This document shows positions 26,072 through 35,244 of a stretch of DNA of 64,000 nucleotides, piece after piece. Both the position numbers and the translations under genes were made by a program. The stretch comes from JAJAZB01 sp965249815 (lineage in GTDB: Bacteria > Bacteroidota > Bacteroidia > Cytophagales > Spirosomataceae). Every line of letters begins with the position of its first letter. Position 1 is the first letter of the stretch. The notes under the pieces are model-generated. The model was given only the letters and a program-made list of their open reading frames with translations. It did no database searches and was not told the origin of the DNA. The stretch is taken from positions 3,348,001 through 3,412,000 of the forward strand of contig CBDFMV010000003.1 in NCBI GenBank assembly GCA_965249815.1, read 5' to 3'.

Positions 26072-27325
26072 CTACCGGAGGAGCGCATCCAGCCGCCGGA
26101 TGCTCTGCACCATCGCCCGCACGGTGTGGTAATTGATTTTCCAGGAATGGCTCATGTGCGTCCAGATGGGCACGCCCTCACGGGTGGTGAGCGGCCACCA
26201 CTCGCCCACGGGGCGGTTTACGAGTTTGTCGAGCACAAAGCGGTGGACGCACTCGTAGGCGCGGAGGTAGGTGGCGTCGCCCAGGAGCCGGTAGCCGTCG
26301 AGGAAACCGATGAGGCACTCGGCCTGCTGCCAGAATTCTTTTTCCCGGTCGTACACCGGCCCCACGTGGGAACCTTCGACAAATACGCCGCCGAATTTCC
26401 AGTCCACGCCGTTCCTGACCGCGTGGGCGAGGGGTTTGCGGAGGGCTTCGCGGTACGGGTCGAGGGGTTCGCCAAGCACGTCGAGCGCGTGGAGGAGCAG
26501 CCAGGCAAACTCGGCGTTGTGGCCGTAGGAGGTGTTGTCTTCGGCGCTACTTTTCACGCCGTCGGCGGTGAAGCGGTCCCAGCCCCAGACGACGTCGAAC
26601 TTGATCTGCGGGGCCACGGTCCAGTCGGCCCAGAACTGCGGGATGCCGGTGCCAAACTCGGGGTGCATGATTTTTTCCACCAACAACGCAATCACTTCGC
26701 GCAGTTTCCGCCGGTGCAGTTCGTGCCCACTGGCTTCGTAAAGCGTCGTGAACGCCTCCATCAGGTGCATGTGCACGTCGAGCGTTTTGCGGTCGCCGCC
26801 CGCCGGGCCGGGGGCGTTGAGTGTCCAGTCGCGGTGAAACACCTCGAAATACCCGCCGTGGCGCGTGTCAGTCGCGTGTTTTTGCAGCAAATCGAAGGTT
26901 TTTTCCGCGAACTCAAGGCCGCGCCCGTCGCCCGTGGCGAGCGTGTACTCGCTCAGGGCGTAGATGGCGAAACTCTGACCGTAGGCGATTTTCTGGTCGT
27001 TGAGCACCGCGCCGAGGCGGTTGGTCATCCAGAAAAAGCCGCCGTGTTCATCGTCCCACAGTTTTTCGAGCAAATAGTTCACGCCGTGGCGGGCGAAGTC
27101 GGCCAGTTGCCCGTTGCCGTACCCGGCGCGGTGGGCCGAGGCGTAGGTGTACACCGAGCGGGTCTGGGCGATGAGCGATTTCTCGTCCTCGCCGCTGTCG
27201 GTGCCATACTGGTCGAAGTGCGTGATAAACCCGCCGTGGGCGTCGTCGCGGGCGCGGGCCGTCCAGAAGGGGAGGAGTTCGGTGGTTAGGTGGTGGTGGG
27301 CCTCGTCGCGGAGGCGGGTGAGCAT
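26072..27325 (-). CDS. AGE-family sugar 2-epimerase
   Basis: The 417-residue protein belongs to the N-acylglucosamine 2-epimerase / cellobiose 2-epimerase superfamily, an (alpha/alpha)6 barrel that interconverts C2 epimers of sugars such as GlcNAc/ManNAc or beta-gluco/manno-disaccharides. Family segments include ELLPFWTARARDDAHGGFIT, SLIAQTRSVYTYASAHRAGY, DDEHGGFFWMTN, VHMHLMEAFTTLYEASG and the His-containing YGHNAEFAWLLLHALDV and EFWQQAEC motifs. The exact sugar cannot be read from sequence. The ATG at 27325 is chosen over a TTG two codons earlier. It is the third gene of a leftward operon after the MBL hydrolase and the PfkB kinase. Confidence 0.88.
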   Translation of the reverse strand: MLTRLRDEAHHHLTTELLPFWTARARDDAHGGFITHFDQYGTDSGEDEKSLIAQTRSVYTYASAHRAGYGNGQLADFARHGVNYLLEKLWDDEHGGFFWMTNRLGAVLNDQKIAYGQSFAIYALSEYTLATGDGRGLEFAEKTFDLLQKHATDTRHGGYFEVFHRDWTLNAPGPAGGDRKTLDVHMHLMEAFTTLYEASGHELHRRKLREVIALLVEKIMHPEFGTGIPQFWADWTVAPQIKFDVVWGWDRFTADGVKSSAEDNTSYGHNAEFAWLLLHALDVLGEPLDPYREALRKPLAHAVRNGVDWKFGGVFVEGSHVGPVYDREKEFWQQAECLIGFLDGYRLLGDATYLRAYECVHRFVLDKLVNRPVGEWWPLTTREGVPIWTHMSHSWKINYHTVRAMVQSIRRLDALLR

Positions 27326-27329
27326 TTCC

Positions 27330-27437
27330 AAGGAGTGAATGAAAGAAGGAGTGAATGAAAGAAGGAGTGAATGGAAGAAGGAAGATGCAAAATGGATTTT
27401 CTATTCTCACATTCACTCATTCACTCCTTCTTTCATT
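27330..27437. repeat. GAGTGAATGAAAGAA-family palindrome, copy 2
   Basis: The left arm (27330-27374) is a tandem array of the 16-base unit GGAGTGAATGAAAGAA, about 2.7 copies. The right arm (27411-27437) is the complement of one unit plus an extra GAGTGAAT. The arms share a 20-base perfect complement. The right arm supplies the last six codons and the stop of the PfkB gene; the left arm abuts the AGE gene start. Confidence 0.88.
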
Positions 27438-28415
27438 GAGTTGTAAAATCTCGGCCCGGCTCGCTGTGCCGGTCTGGCCGAGTTTCTGCACGGTCACGGC
27501 GGCGGCGCGGTTGGCCAGGTCGAGGGCCTGGAGCGGCGGGGCACCGGCGGCGAGGGCCGCCATCAGGGCCGCCACGACCGTATCGCCCGCCCCGACGGGG
27601 TCGAGAGGCCCCGGCAACGCCAGCCCCGGCACGGCGTGGGTTTCGCGGTCGTCCACGTACACCAGCCCCTGCACCCCGCGCGTGACGACCACCGGCCCGC
27701 CCGTGATGGCCCGCAACAACCGGGCGTCGGCCACGCAGCCGTCGAGGGTGTCGGCGGGGTGGGTGCCGAGCAGCCGGGCCAGCTCGGCGGTGTTGACTTT
27801 CAGCACCGCGCCCCGGAGGTTGCGGCCAAAATCACGCAAATCGGCCACGAACCGGCACGAAGGATAGCGCGCCACGAGCGCGTTGAGCGCCCCGGTCCGG
27901 TCGGCGTTCAGCAGTGGACTCGGGAATTGCTGGTTGATAACAACTCCGTCGAGCGTGGGCAGGGCGTGCTCCAACCCGGCCAGCAAGTCGGCAAACACGG
28001 CGTCGGGCAGCGCGTTGTGCGTCCCGAAATCGAGGCGGTGGTCTTCGCCGTCGGGTCGCAGGGGTTTGGTGTAGGTGCAGGTGTCCCAGCCGGGCACCGT
28101 GAGCAGGTGGCGGGAATCGACGTGCAGGCCCGAAAAAAGTGCCCGCATTTCGCGCCCGAAGAGGTCGTTGCCCACGCACCCAAACACGGCAAGGTGGGCA
28201 ACGCCCAGCGCGGCGAGGTTTTGCACCACGTTGCCCGCCCCGCCGGGGGCCGTGCGCGGGCGACGGCCCCAGTGAACTTCAAGGCCCGTTTCCAGAGAAA
28301 ATTCGCCCGTGTCGGGTTGCAAATCGTGGTAAAAATCCACGGCAAAATCGCCGATGACGGCGACTTTCAGGTGGCCAATGCGGGCAAACAAAGACTGAAT
28401 TTCGGCGGGAGTCAT
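27417..28415 (-). CDS. PfkB-family carbohydrate kinase
   Basis: This 332-residue ribokinase-fold sugar kinase resembles the kinase half of heptose synthesis proteins (HldE/RfaE type). Seen are HLKVAVIGDFAVDFYHDL, the N-terminal signature PRTAPGGAGNVVQNLAALGV, a lid region, and the C-terminal PfkB signature LDPVGAGDTVVAALMAALA with the catalytic Asp and anion hole. Its start overlaps the MBL gene stop by four bases (ATGA), indicating translational coupling. The final residues NERRSE and the TGA come from the adjacent palindromic repeat, so the native C-terminus was altered. With the downstream epimerase it suggests a small sugar-conversion operon; the substrate is unknown. Confidence 0.88.
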   Translation of the reverse strand: MTPAEIQSLFARIGHLKVAVIGDFAVDFYHDLQPDTGEFSLETGLEVHWGRRPRTAPGGAGNVVQNLAALGVAHLAVFGCVGNDLFGREMRALFSGLHVDSRHLLTVPGWDTCTYTKPLRPDGEDHRLDFGTHNALPDAVFADLLAGLEHALPTLDGVVINQQFPSPLLNADRTGALNALVARYPSCRFVADLRDFGRNLRGAVLKVNTAELARLLGTHPADTLDGCVADARLLRAITGGPVVVTRGVQGLVYVDDRETHAVPGLALPGPLDPVGAGDTVVAALMAALAAGAPPLQALDLANRAAAVTVQKLGQTGTASRAEILQLNERRSE

Positions 28416-29302
28416 GGCAAAAAAGCGCGGAGTGGCCCCGTGTTTTTCACCCGAAAGCCTTTTTCGGTTTGCAGCACGGTGTACGCCTCGTGCACGGGGT
28501 CGTGGTCGGAAACGAGAATCCAGTTTTCGGCGGCGGCCTGCGTCAGAAAAGCCGCTTTTTCGTCCATCGTCACCAGCGGGCGCACGTCGTAGGCCATGAC
28601 GTAATTGACCGGTACGTGGGCGGTGGTGGGAATCAAATCGGCGGCGAAGACGACGGTTTTTTCACCCATCTGAAGTTTGGGCATCAGCATTTTTTCGGTG
28701 TGTCCGTCGGCGGTCATCATTGAAAATTGAGAATTGAGAACGGGCGGCGTTCCGCTTGAGAATTGACTATTCTCAATTTCGTTCCTCGCCCCCTGTCCCA
28801 GAAAATGCAGGTGTCCGCTTTCCTGGATGGGAAGCAGGTTTTCGGGCAAAAATGTCGCTTTTTCGCGGGCGTTGGGCTGCATGGCCCAGGCCCAGTGCGC
28901 CGGGTGCGCCCAGTAGCGGGCGTTGGGAAACGTGAGTTCGTAGCCATCGCGGCGGGTGTTCCACTGCACGGCCCCGCCCGCGTGGTCGAAGTGCAGGTGG
29001 GTGGGCAGAACGTCGGTTACGTCATCGGGCGAGAAACCGGCTTTCTTTAAAGAACCGAGCAGGTTTCCTTCGCCGTGGCGAAAATAATAGCTTTGCCAGC
29101 GGGCGTCCTGTTTGTCGCCCATGCCCGTGTCGATGAGCAGCAGCCGGGGGCCGTCTTCGACAAGCAGGCAGCGCATGGCGAACGAAACGAGATTGGCTTC
29201 GTCGGGTTGGGCCAGTTTTTGCCAGATCACTTTCGGTACGACGCCGAACATGGTCCCGCCGTCGAGTTTGAAATGACCGGCGTCGAGAATGTGCAGGTTC
29301 AA
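28412..29302 (-). CDS. MBL-fold metallo-hydrolase with repeat-derived insert
   Basis: The 296-residue protein is a metallo-beta-lactamase-fold hydrolase. The zinc motif THLHFDHAGG is near 105-114. Further ligands are likely His in TADGHTEKM, Asp in VVFAADLIPT and His in VSDHDPVHEAY. The fold resembles quorum-quenching lactonases and related esterases, but the substrate is not predictable. Residues about 174-194 (EIENSQFSSGTPPVLNSQFS) do not look like the family. They are encoded by a 60-base palindromic repeat (28721-28780) inserted in frame in a loop just before the metal-binding TADGH strand. It is the first gene of the MBL-PfkB-AGE operon. Confidence 0.85.
   Translation of the reverse strand: MNLHILDAGHFKLDGGTMFGVVPKVIWQKLAQPDEANLVSFAMRCLLVEDGPRLLLIDTGMGDKQDARWQSYYFRHGEGNLLGSLKKAGFSPDDVTDVLPTHLHFDHAGGAVQWNTRRDGYELTFPNARYWAHPAHWAWAMQPNAREKATFLPENLLPIQESGHLHFLGQGARNEIENSQFSSGTPPVLNSQFSMMTADGHTEKMLMPKLQMGEKTVVFAADLIPTTAHVPVNYVMAYDVRPLVTMDEKAAFLTQAAAENWILVSDHDPVHEAYTVLQTEKGFRVKNTGPLRAFLP
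28721..28780. repeat. Palindromic repeat inside the MBL gene
   Basis: GAAAATTGAGAATTGAGAA near the left end and TTGAGAATTGACTATTCTCAATTTC at the right are inverted copies around a GC-rich centre. The length, 60 bases, is a multiple of three and keeps the frame. The composition differs sharply from the surrounding gene. Confidence 0.75.
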
Positions 29303-29452
29303 GGGGGGTGTTGGAGGTTTATGGGTTTTAATGGCCCGCCGTGCAGCCTCATCCTGTTGGTTGAAACACCACCGCGAATTTGGCGTTTATTTCTTAAGGT
29401 TCGCAGCGGGCCTTTTTTCTGTGAACCGTAAACTGTTTACCGTGAACTGACG

Positions 29453-30238
29453 ATGAGCATTGGATTAGTACTTTCCGGCGGGGGTGCCCGCGGTATCGCC
29501 CACCTGGGCGTTTTGAAAGCGTTGGACGAACTGGGTCTGCGACCTACCCGCATTGCTGGCACGAGCGCCGGGGCCATTGCCGGGGCCATGCACGCCGCCG
29601 GATACAGCCCCGACGAAACCCTCGACATCCTGCAAAGCACTACGCTGCTGCGGTTTATGCGCCCGGCCTGGAGCCGGATGGGCCTGCTGAAAATGGACCG
29701 CACCGAGGATCTTTTTCTTAAGTACCTGCCCGACGATTCGTTTGAGGCGCTCAAAACGCCCCTCTTCATTGCCGCCACCGATTTGCAGGATGGCCGCTCG
29801 GTCATCTTCGATAGCGGCCCGCTCGTGCGCCCGCTAATGGCCTCGTGCAGTTTGCCGGGGCTGTTCGAGCCGGTGATTTACCAGAAACGCCTGTACGTGG
29901 ACGGCGGCGTGCTCAACAACATGCCCCTCGACCCGCTCGAACCCTGCTGCGAATTGCTCATTGGCAGCCACGTCAATCCGTTTGGCACCACCGACCGGCC
30001 CCTGACCTCCATGCGCTCGGTGCTGGAGCGAACGCTGTACCTGGCCATCAACAAAACGTCGCAGCAGCAATTCGCCCGGTACCACCTGCTCATCGAGCCG
30101 CCCGCGCTGGTCAATTACACCGTGTTCGACATTAAAAAAGCCCGCGAACTCTTCCGGGTGGGCTACCTCTACACGATGAGCCTGGCCCCGGCGGTGGAAA
30201 AACTGCTGGTGGGGCAGGAGGCGATGATCGAGAAATGA
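29453..30238 (+). CDS. Patatin-like phospholipase (RssA/NTE type)
   Basis: The 261-residue lipid acyl hydrolase uses a Ser-Asp dyad. The oxyanion loop is SGGGARGIAHLG at 8-19, the nucleophile elbow is AGTSAGAIAG with Ser about 40, and the catalytic Asp is in VDGGVLNNMP near 151. The length is usual for bacterial RssA-like proteins. It is soluble, with no signal peptide. It is divergent from the MBL operon and ends at a strong bidirectional terminator shared with the SusD gene. Confidence 0.92.
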   Translation: MSIGLVLSGGGARGIAHLGVLKALDELGLRPTRIAGTSAGAIAGAMHAAGYSPDETLDILQSTTLLRFMRPAWSRMGLLKMDRTEDLFLKYLPDDSFEALKTPLFIAATDLQDGRSVIFDSGPLVRPLMASCSLPGLFEPVIYQKRLYVDGGVLNNMPLDPLEPCCELLIGSHVNPFGTTDRPLTSMRSVLERTLYLAINKTSQQQFARYHLLIEPPALVNYTVFDIKKARELFRVGYLYTMSLAPAVEKLLVGQEAMIEK

Positions 30239-30260
30239 AGAGGGTAAATGCTCAATTTTC

Positions 30261-30310
30261 CTTCCAAGAAAAAGGCCCTGACTACTCAGCCAGGGCCTTT
30301 TTCTTGGAAG
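30261..30310. terminator. Bidirectional terminator, patatin / SusD
   Basis: CTTCCAAGAAAAAGGCCCTG (30261-30280) is exactly complementary to 30291-30310, with a ten-base loop. The A-rich and T-rich flanks serve both convergent genes. Confidence 0.92.
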
Positions 30311-30324
30311 AGAAGTAGGTCGGT

Positions 30325-31719
30325 TCAGTACCCCTCGTTCTGCGTGAGATTCGGGTTGGCATCGCGTTCGCGCTGGGGAATCGGGAGGATCAGTTTAGGG
30401 CTGTTCCAGGGAAGCGTCGCGCTGATCGGGCGTCGGGTGCGTTTGAGGTCGTGCAGCAAATGACCTTCAAACATCAATTCCAGCTTCCGCTCTCTCAAAA
30501 TCGCATTCAGGTCGAGCGTCGCCAGGGGCGGTAGGCCGACCCGCTCCCTAATGATGTTGACGTCGTTCTCGGGGGTGTCGCCGACGGCCGTTTTAAGGCG
30601 GAAATTGCATTCGGCCCGGGTTAAAACCAGTTCAGCCAGGCGCATGACCGGCACGTTGCCGAAGCGATCCAGGAACTTGGAGGTAAACACCCGCGAGCCT
30701 GACCCGTTGAAAAACGTTCCCCGAACATCGCCAGGCTCGTATTGCTGACGGTGACGGGTCTGAATACGGATGTCGCTCCGGCCAGCGGTGCCGGGCAAAC
30801 TACCGATGGTGGTTCCGTAAAACGTGTTCAGGTCATTGGTTCCGTCCTGCTCGGTAACGCGGATCGTGAAAATATGCTCAGGGGTATTCTGGGGACTTTG
30901 CGTGAAGAGGAAGTTGTTGAACAGGCTCGTCCAGTCGCTGACCAGCCCGAAGTTGTCCGAGTTGATCACGCGGTTGGCCGCATCGCGGGCACCCAGGTAG
31001 TTCTGCTGCATGAGGTACACCCGCGAAAGCATACCGGCCGCCAGGCTCTTGTTGGCGTAGAAATTATTGGTTTCGGGCAGCAGCGACTCGGCTTTGGTCA
31101 TGTCGGCAATGACCTGCGCGTACACTTCAGCCACCGTATTCCGGCGAACCGCCAGCGCGGCGATGTCTTCGGGGGAAGGGTTGGCAATCTTGGTCGGCGT
31201 GAGTACGAGCGGTACACCCGGGTTGCTGGTGTTTTCGCCATCGCCCCAGGCTTTGGCGTAAAGGCGCACCAGATCGAAATACACCATCGCGCGCAGCAGG
31301 CGCGCCTCGCCTTCGACGCGTTTCCGGCTGTCATCAACCACCTTGGAGAGGTTGTCCAGCACGTTGTTGGCGCGGTTGATGGCGTTGTAGGAGGCATTCC
31401 AGGTGGCGGCAACCTGAGTGTTGTTGGGCGCGATGGCCTTGTTCCAGATTTCAACGTGCGAGGAAAACGTTCCGGCAAAGCGCACTTCGCCGTTGTCGCC
31501 GAGCAAATCGGGGATGTACTGAAAGGCCCCGCCGTACACATTGACGCTCTGAATTCCGTCGTAAGTGCCCTGGAGTGCGCCGATTACATCGCCTGAAGTG
31601 GTCAGGGCACTGGTGGCGTTGATGCTTTGCGTGGGCAACACCTCGAGTTTGTTGGCACACGAGGCCAGCGCCAGCAAACCCGCCGCGAGAAGGAAGGATT
31701 TTGGAAAGAGTCGTTTCAT
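30325..31719 (-). CDS. RagB/SusD-family nutrient-binding lipoprotein (locus 1)
   Basis: This 464-residue outer-membrane lipoprotein closes the lid of its SusC transporter. The signal peptide ends in the lipobox LLALASCANK, with Cys about 21. The family layout is seen: N-terminal SINATSALTTSGDVIGALQG, TPR-like helices (AYNAINRANNVLDNLS, EGEARLLRAMVYFDLVRLYA), and the C-terminal RLAELVLTRAECNFRLK and ILRERKLELMFEGHLLHDLKR motifs. It lies 104 bases after its SusC partner on the same strand. The ligand is not predictable, and no glycoside hydrolase is adjacent. Confidence 0.93.
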   Translation of the reverse strand: MKRLFPKSFLLAAGLLALASCANKLEVLPTQSINATSALTTSGDVIGALQGTYDGIQSVNVYGGAFQYIPDLLGDNGEVRFAGTFSSHVEIWNKAIAPNNTQVAATWNASYNAINRANNVLDNLSKVVDDSRKRVEGEARLLRAMVYFDLVRLYAKAWGDGENTSNPGVPLVLTPTKIANPSPEDIAALAVRRNTVAEVYAQVIADMTKAESLLPETNNFYANKSLAAGMLSRVYLMQQNYLGARDAANRVINSDNFGLVSDWTSLFNNFLFTQSPQNTPEHIFTIRVTEQDGTNDLNTFYGTTIGSLPGTAGRSDIRIQTRHRQQYEPGDVRGTFFNGSGSRVFTSKFLDRFGNVPVMRLAELVLTRAECNFRLKTAVGDTPENDVNIIRERVGLPPLATLDLNAILRERKLELMFEGHLLHDLKRTRRPISATLPWNSPKLILPIPQRERDANPNLTQNEGY

Positions 31720-31823
31720 GATGGTATGGATACGAACCAGCGTTCGGAAAAGAGAAAGTTTGTCAGGCAGGCCGGGTGCAAAGGGGATGACCCCTTTACC
31801 CGACGGACACCAGGTTAATCAAC

Positions 31824-34800
31824 TCAGAACCCGAGATTCAACCCAACCAGAAACGTGCGCGGCTGGGGCGGGGTGTAAAAGTCGTTGCCCTGGGCGACGT
31901 TGGTCGTGAAATCGTCGGAGTTTACTTCGGGATCCCAGCCGTTGTATTTGGTAAACGTCAGGAGGTTCATGCCCGAAACGTAAATGCGCGCTTTTTCGAG
32001 GCCGATGCGGCGGGTCAGGGTGGTGGGCAGGTTGTAGCCCAGCGTGACCGTGCGCAACCGCACGAAGTCTCCCTTGACAACGTACCGGCTCGACGCCTGG
32101 TTTCCGTTGCGGGAAAGGTACCGGGCCTCGGGCACGTCGGTATTCGGGTTTTCTTTCGTCCAGGCCCGGAGTTGGTCCTTGGTCTGGTTGTCCTCGAAGA
32201 TGCCGTTCCCCGACGAATACTGGCCCACCCCGTAGAAATTGAGGTTGTTGCCAAACACGCCGTTGAAGAATACAGTGAGGTCGATCCCCTTGAAACTGAA
32301 CGTGTTGTTAAGGCCGCCCACAAATTTGGGGTTGGGGTTCCCAAACACGACGCGCTGCGCTTCGGAGTAGGTTCTGGTAGTCGTGCGGTCGCGACTGCCG
32401 TCGGCATTCTCGGTGTTTTTGTACCAGAGAGCGTCGCCGTTGGCGGGGTCCACGCCGGCGTATTCGGGTACAAACCACACTCCGATGGGTTGCCCCTCAA
32501 CAGCCCGGTTGGTAAACCCACTCAGCCCCGCCTCGATGACCTGCTTGTTGATGTTGGTCACTTTGTTGCGGTTGGCGGCAACGTTAAATGACGTCGTCCA
32601 CGAGAATTTGCCGACCACGTTCCGGGTGTTGAGCACGAATTCCACGCCTTTGTTTTCGAGGTTACCCACGTTGCGGAATTGAGTCGTAAAACCAGAGGTC
32701 GAGGGAATGTTGACGTTCAGGAGCAGATCCGAGGTCTTTTTGATGTAATAATCGATTTCCCCGCTGATGCGGTTATTAAAAATCCCGAAGTCCAGCCCCA
32801 CGTCGGTCTGCGTGGTCGTTTCCCATTTCAGGTCGGGGTTGCCAATTTGTGAAGGTGCCTGCCCACCGATGCCCGCGTACACGGTGCCCCCAAACAAGCC
32901 GAGTTGGGGAAAATTACCGATTTCAGCGTTACCCGTGATGCCGTAACTGGCCCGGAGTTTCAGGAAGCTCAGCGCACGGGATTCTTTCAGGAATCCTTCT
33001 TCCGTCAGCACCCAGCCCGCTGAAGCCGCCGGGAAAAACCCATACCGGCGGTTGGCACCGAAGCGCGACGAGCCATCGACCCGCCCACTCAGCGAGAGAA
33101 GGTATTTGTCGGCAAATTTGTAGTTGGCCCGCACAAAGTACGACAGGAACCGGAAGTTGGATTCGGTCGAGCTACCGCTCGAAATCGTTCCCGCGCTGGC
33201 GATGCGCTGGTAGGCGTCGGAGGGAAACTGGGTGCCTTCCACCGAGTTGAACTTCGATTGCGACTGCTGGTAGGACATCCCGAGCGTGGCTCCGATGGAG
33301 TGAACGCCGAACGCCTTGTCGTAGCTAAAGTAGTTGTTGGTCGTGTAGTTGACGACCCCCGCGTAGGTGTTCGACCCGATACCCCGGGCGGCACGCGTCT
33401 GGTTGCGGACGGTCTGGCTGCCGAAATAGCCTTCTTCCTGCTGATTTAGAATATCCACCCCAAGCTCACTGCGGAACCGGAGGCTGGGCATGAATTGCAC
33501 CTGGGCGTAGCCTTGCAGGAGGTTGCGGTAGCTGATTTGATAAAAAGAAGCGTAATCGATGCTGATGAACGGGTTGTAATAAACCGGAATGTTCACATCG
33601 CCCGGTGGGGTGCCAGAGGGCAGGCCCGTGTTGGGGTCGGTAAAAGGCGTCAGCGGGGTGATGGCCGATGCCTGAACGGGGTTGGAAAACGCGTTATCGC
33701 CGGGGAGCCGCTTGTTGAGGGTGCGGGCCAGGCTCATGTTCAGGCCTACCGTCAGCCACTTGTTGGCTGAATGGTCGAGGTTGAGCCGTCCGGAATACCG
33801 CTGGATCGAGTTGCCGATGATGGTGCCTTTCTGGTCGAGGAATTGGCCCGAAAGGTAAAACTTGGTTTTGTCGCTACCGCCGTTGAGTTGCAGGTCAACC
33901 TGCTGGATGCCGCCTTTGGAAAAAGCCCGATCCTGCCAGTCATAATCCCCCTGCTTGTCGGTGCCGTAGGTGCCGTAACTGTAGTAGTCGAGGAAGCCGC
34001 CGGGTCCGATCACGCTCTGGGTGTACGAGTCGGGGTCGTTCGGGTCGATATTCTGGCGGCGATCCTGATTTCCCGCTGCCATTTTGAAGAAGTCTACGTA
34101 TTCCTTAGCGTTCAGGAAATTAACCCGGCGGGCGGCGTTACTGATGCCCGCCTGGTAATTGAGCGAAATGTTGGTTTTCCCGGATTTGCCCCGTTTGGTC
34201 GTGATCAGCACGACCCCGTTGGCCGCCCGGGAACCATAAATGGCGGCGGCAGAAGCATCCTTCAGCACTTCGATCGACTCGACGTCGTTGAAGTTAATGT
34301 CCGCCAGCGGGTTGGTATCACCCCCGTAGCTGCCCAAATCCCCGGTCGTGACCGGTATCCCGTCAACCACGTAGAACGGCTGGCTGCTGGCTGAAATGGA
34401 GGAACTGCCCCGGACGCGTACCGTAACGCCCTGACCGAGTTTGCCGGTACCCGCGTTGACGTACACCCCGGCAGCCCGGCCCTGCAACGCCTGATCCACG
34501 CTCGGCGTGGGCATGTTCTGAATTTCGGTGCCTTTTACCTGAGCGATGTTGCCCGTCAGGTCGCGTTTGATCTGCGAACCGTATCCCGTGACTACGACCT
34601 CACTCAGACTGGCGGCGTCGGAGGCGAGCGTCACATCAGCCACGGTGCGGTTGCCCACGGCGATTTCCTGGCGCACAAAACCCACGTAGCTAAACACAAG
34701 CGTGGAGTTGTCGGCTACGCTCAACCGGTAATTGCCATTTACGTCCGTCGTAGTGCCCCGGTTGGTATTTTTTACAAGAACCGACACACCCACCAAAGGC

Positions 34801-34913
34801 GAGTTGTCGTCGGCGGCGGTGACTCGTCCGGTCACGGTCCGTTCCTGGGCGCTGACCCTGAACGTCAGAAACAGAGCCACCCAGAGAAGACTGAACTGTA
34901 AGCATTTTTTCAT
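31824..34913 (-). CDS. SusC/RagA-family TonB-linked outer-membrane protein (locus 1)
   Basis: This 1029-residue TonB-dependent importer has a signal peptide (FSLLWVALFLTFRVSAQ). A carboxypeptidase-like domain follows (TVTGRVTAADDNSPLVGVSV), then the plug domain (VVVTGYGSQIKRDLTGNIAQ; GVTVRVRGSSSISASSQPFY; IEVLKDASAAAIYGSRAANG) and a 22-strand barrel ending in the aromatic RTFLVGLNLGF. It is intact, unlike the neighbouring locus. It is transcribed leftward from a probable promoter at 34957-34986 and followed by its SusD. Confidence 0.95.
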   Translation of the reverse strand: MKKCLQFSLLWVALFLTFRVSAQERTVTGRVTAADDNSPLVGVSVLVKNTNRGTTTDVNGNYRLSVADNSTLVFSYVGFVRQEIAVGNRTVADVTLASDAASLSEVVVTGYGSQIKRDLTGNIAQVKGTEIQNMPTPSVDQALQGRAAGVYVNAGTGKLGQGVTVRVRGSSSISASSQPFYVVDGIPVTTGDLGSYGGDTNPLADINFNDVESIEVLKDASAAAIYGSRAANGVVLITTKRGKSGKTNISLNYQAGISNAARRVNFLNAKEYVDFFKMAAGNQDRRQNIDPNDPDSYTQSVIGPGGFLDYYSYGTYGTDKQGDYDWQDRAFSKGGIQQVDLQLNGGSDKTKFYLSGQFLDQKGTIIGNSIQRYSGRLNLDHSANKWLTVGLNMSLARTLNKRLPGDNAFSNPVQASAITPLTPFTDPNTGLPSGTPPGDVNIPVYYNPFISIDYASFYQISYRNLLQGYAQVQFMPSLRFRSELGVDILNQQEEGYFGSQTVRNQTRAARGIGSNTYAGVVNYTTNNYFSYDKAFGVHSIGATLGMSYQQSQSKFNSVEGTQFPSDAYQRIASAGTISSGSSTESNFRFLSYFVRANYKFADKYLLSLSGRVDGSSRFGANRRYGFFPAASAGWVLTEEGFLKESRALSFLKLRASYGITGNAEIGNFPQLGLFGGTVYAGIGGQAPSQIGNPDLKWETTTQTDVGLDFGIFNNRISGEIDYYIKKTSDLLLNVNIPSTSGFTTQFRNVGNLENKGVEFVLNTRNVVGKFSWTTSFNVAANRNKVTNINKQVIEAGLSGFTNRAVEGQPIGVWFVPEYAGVDPANGDALWYKNTENADGSRDRTTTRTYSEAQRVVFGNPNPKFVGGLNNTFSFKGIDLTVFFNGVFGNNLNFYGVGQYSSGNGIFEDNQTKDQLRAWTKENPNTDVPEARYLSRNGNQASSRYVVKGDFVRLRTVTLGYNLPTTLTRRIGLEKARIYVSGMNLLTFTKYNGWDPEVNSDDFTTNVAQGNDFYTPPQPRTFLVGLNLGF

Positions 34914-34956
34914 GTGCTGGTAGTTAAGTGATGGAGTTTTGGTTGGGTAAAGTTTT

Positions 34957-34986
34957 CAAATATAGGAGCGGGGTTCGGGTTTCAAG
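34957..34986 (-). promoter_or_regulatory. Probable promoter of SusCD locus 1
   Basis: The minus strand reads TATATTTG (34964-34957), an exact TAnnTTTG, with CTTG at 34986-34983 as a near -33 box 18 bases upstream. It lies 44 bases before the start codon. Confidence 0.55.
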
Positions 34987-35244
34987 CAAGTTGCCGCCCT
35001 AAAATGCCGCAGATTGGGGGATTTTTCCCTTAATTTTTCTACATGATCCCCGAATCAGCCCACGCCAGCCAAGCTATTCCTGGCCTCAGACTCCGCCCCG
35101 GCAGGTTTCGTCTACGGGAATTCGCCGTCAAGAAGTATATTTAAATTATAGAGTAGGTGCAGAATATTATTTCTTCAAAGGCCATGAAGACATGGATAAT
35201 AAATTGACTTTTTTGACAAATGGCGGATGAAATTTTGTGAGCGG

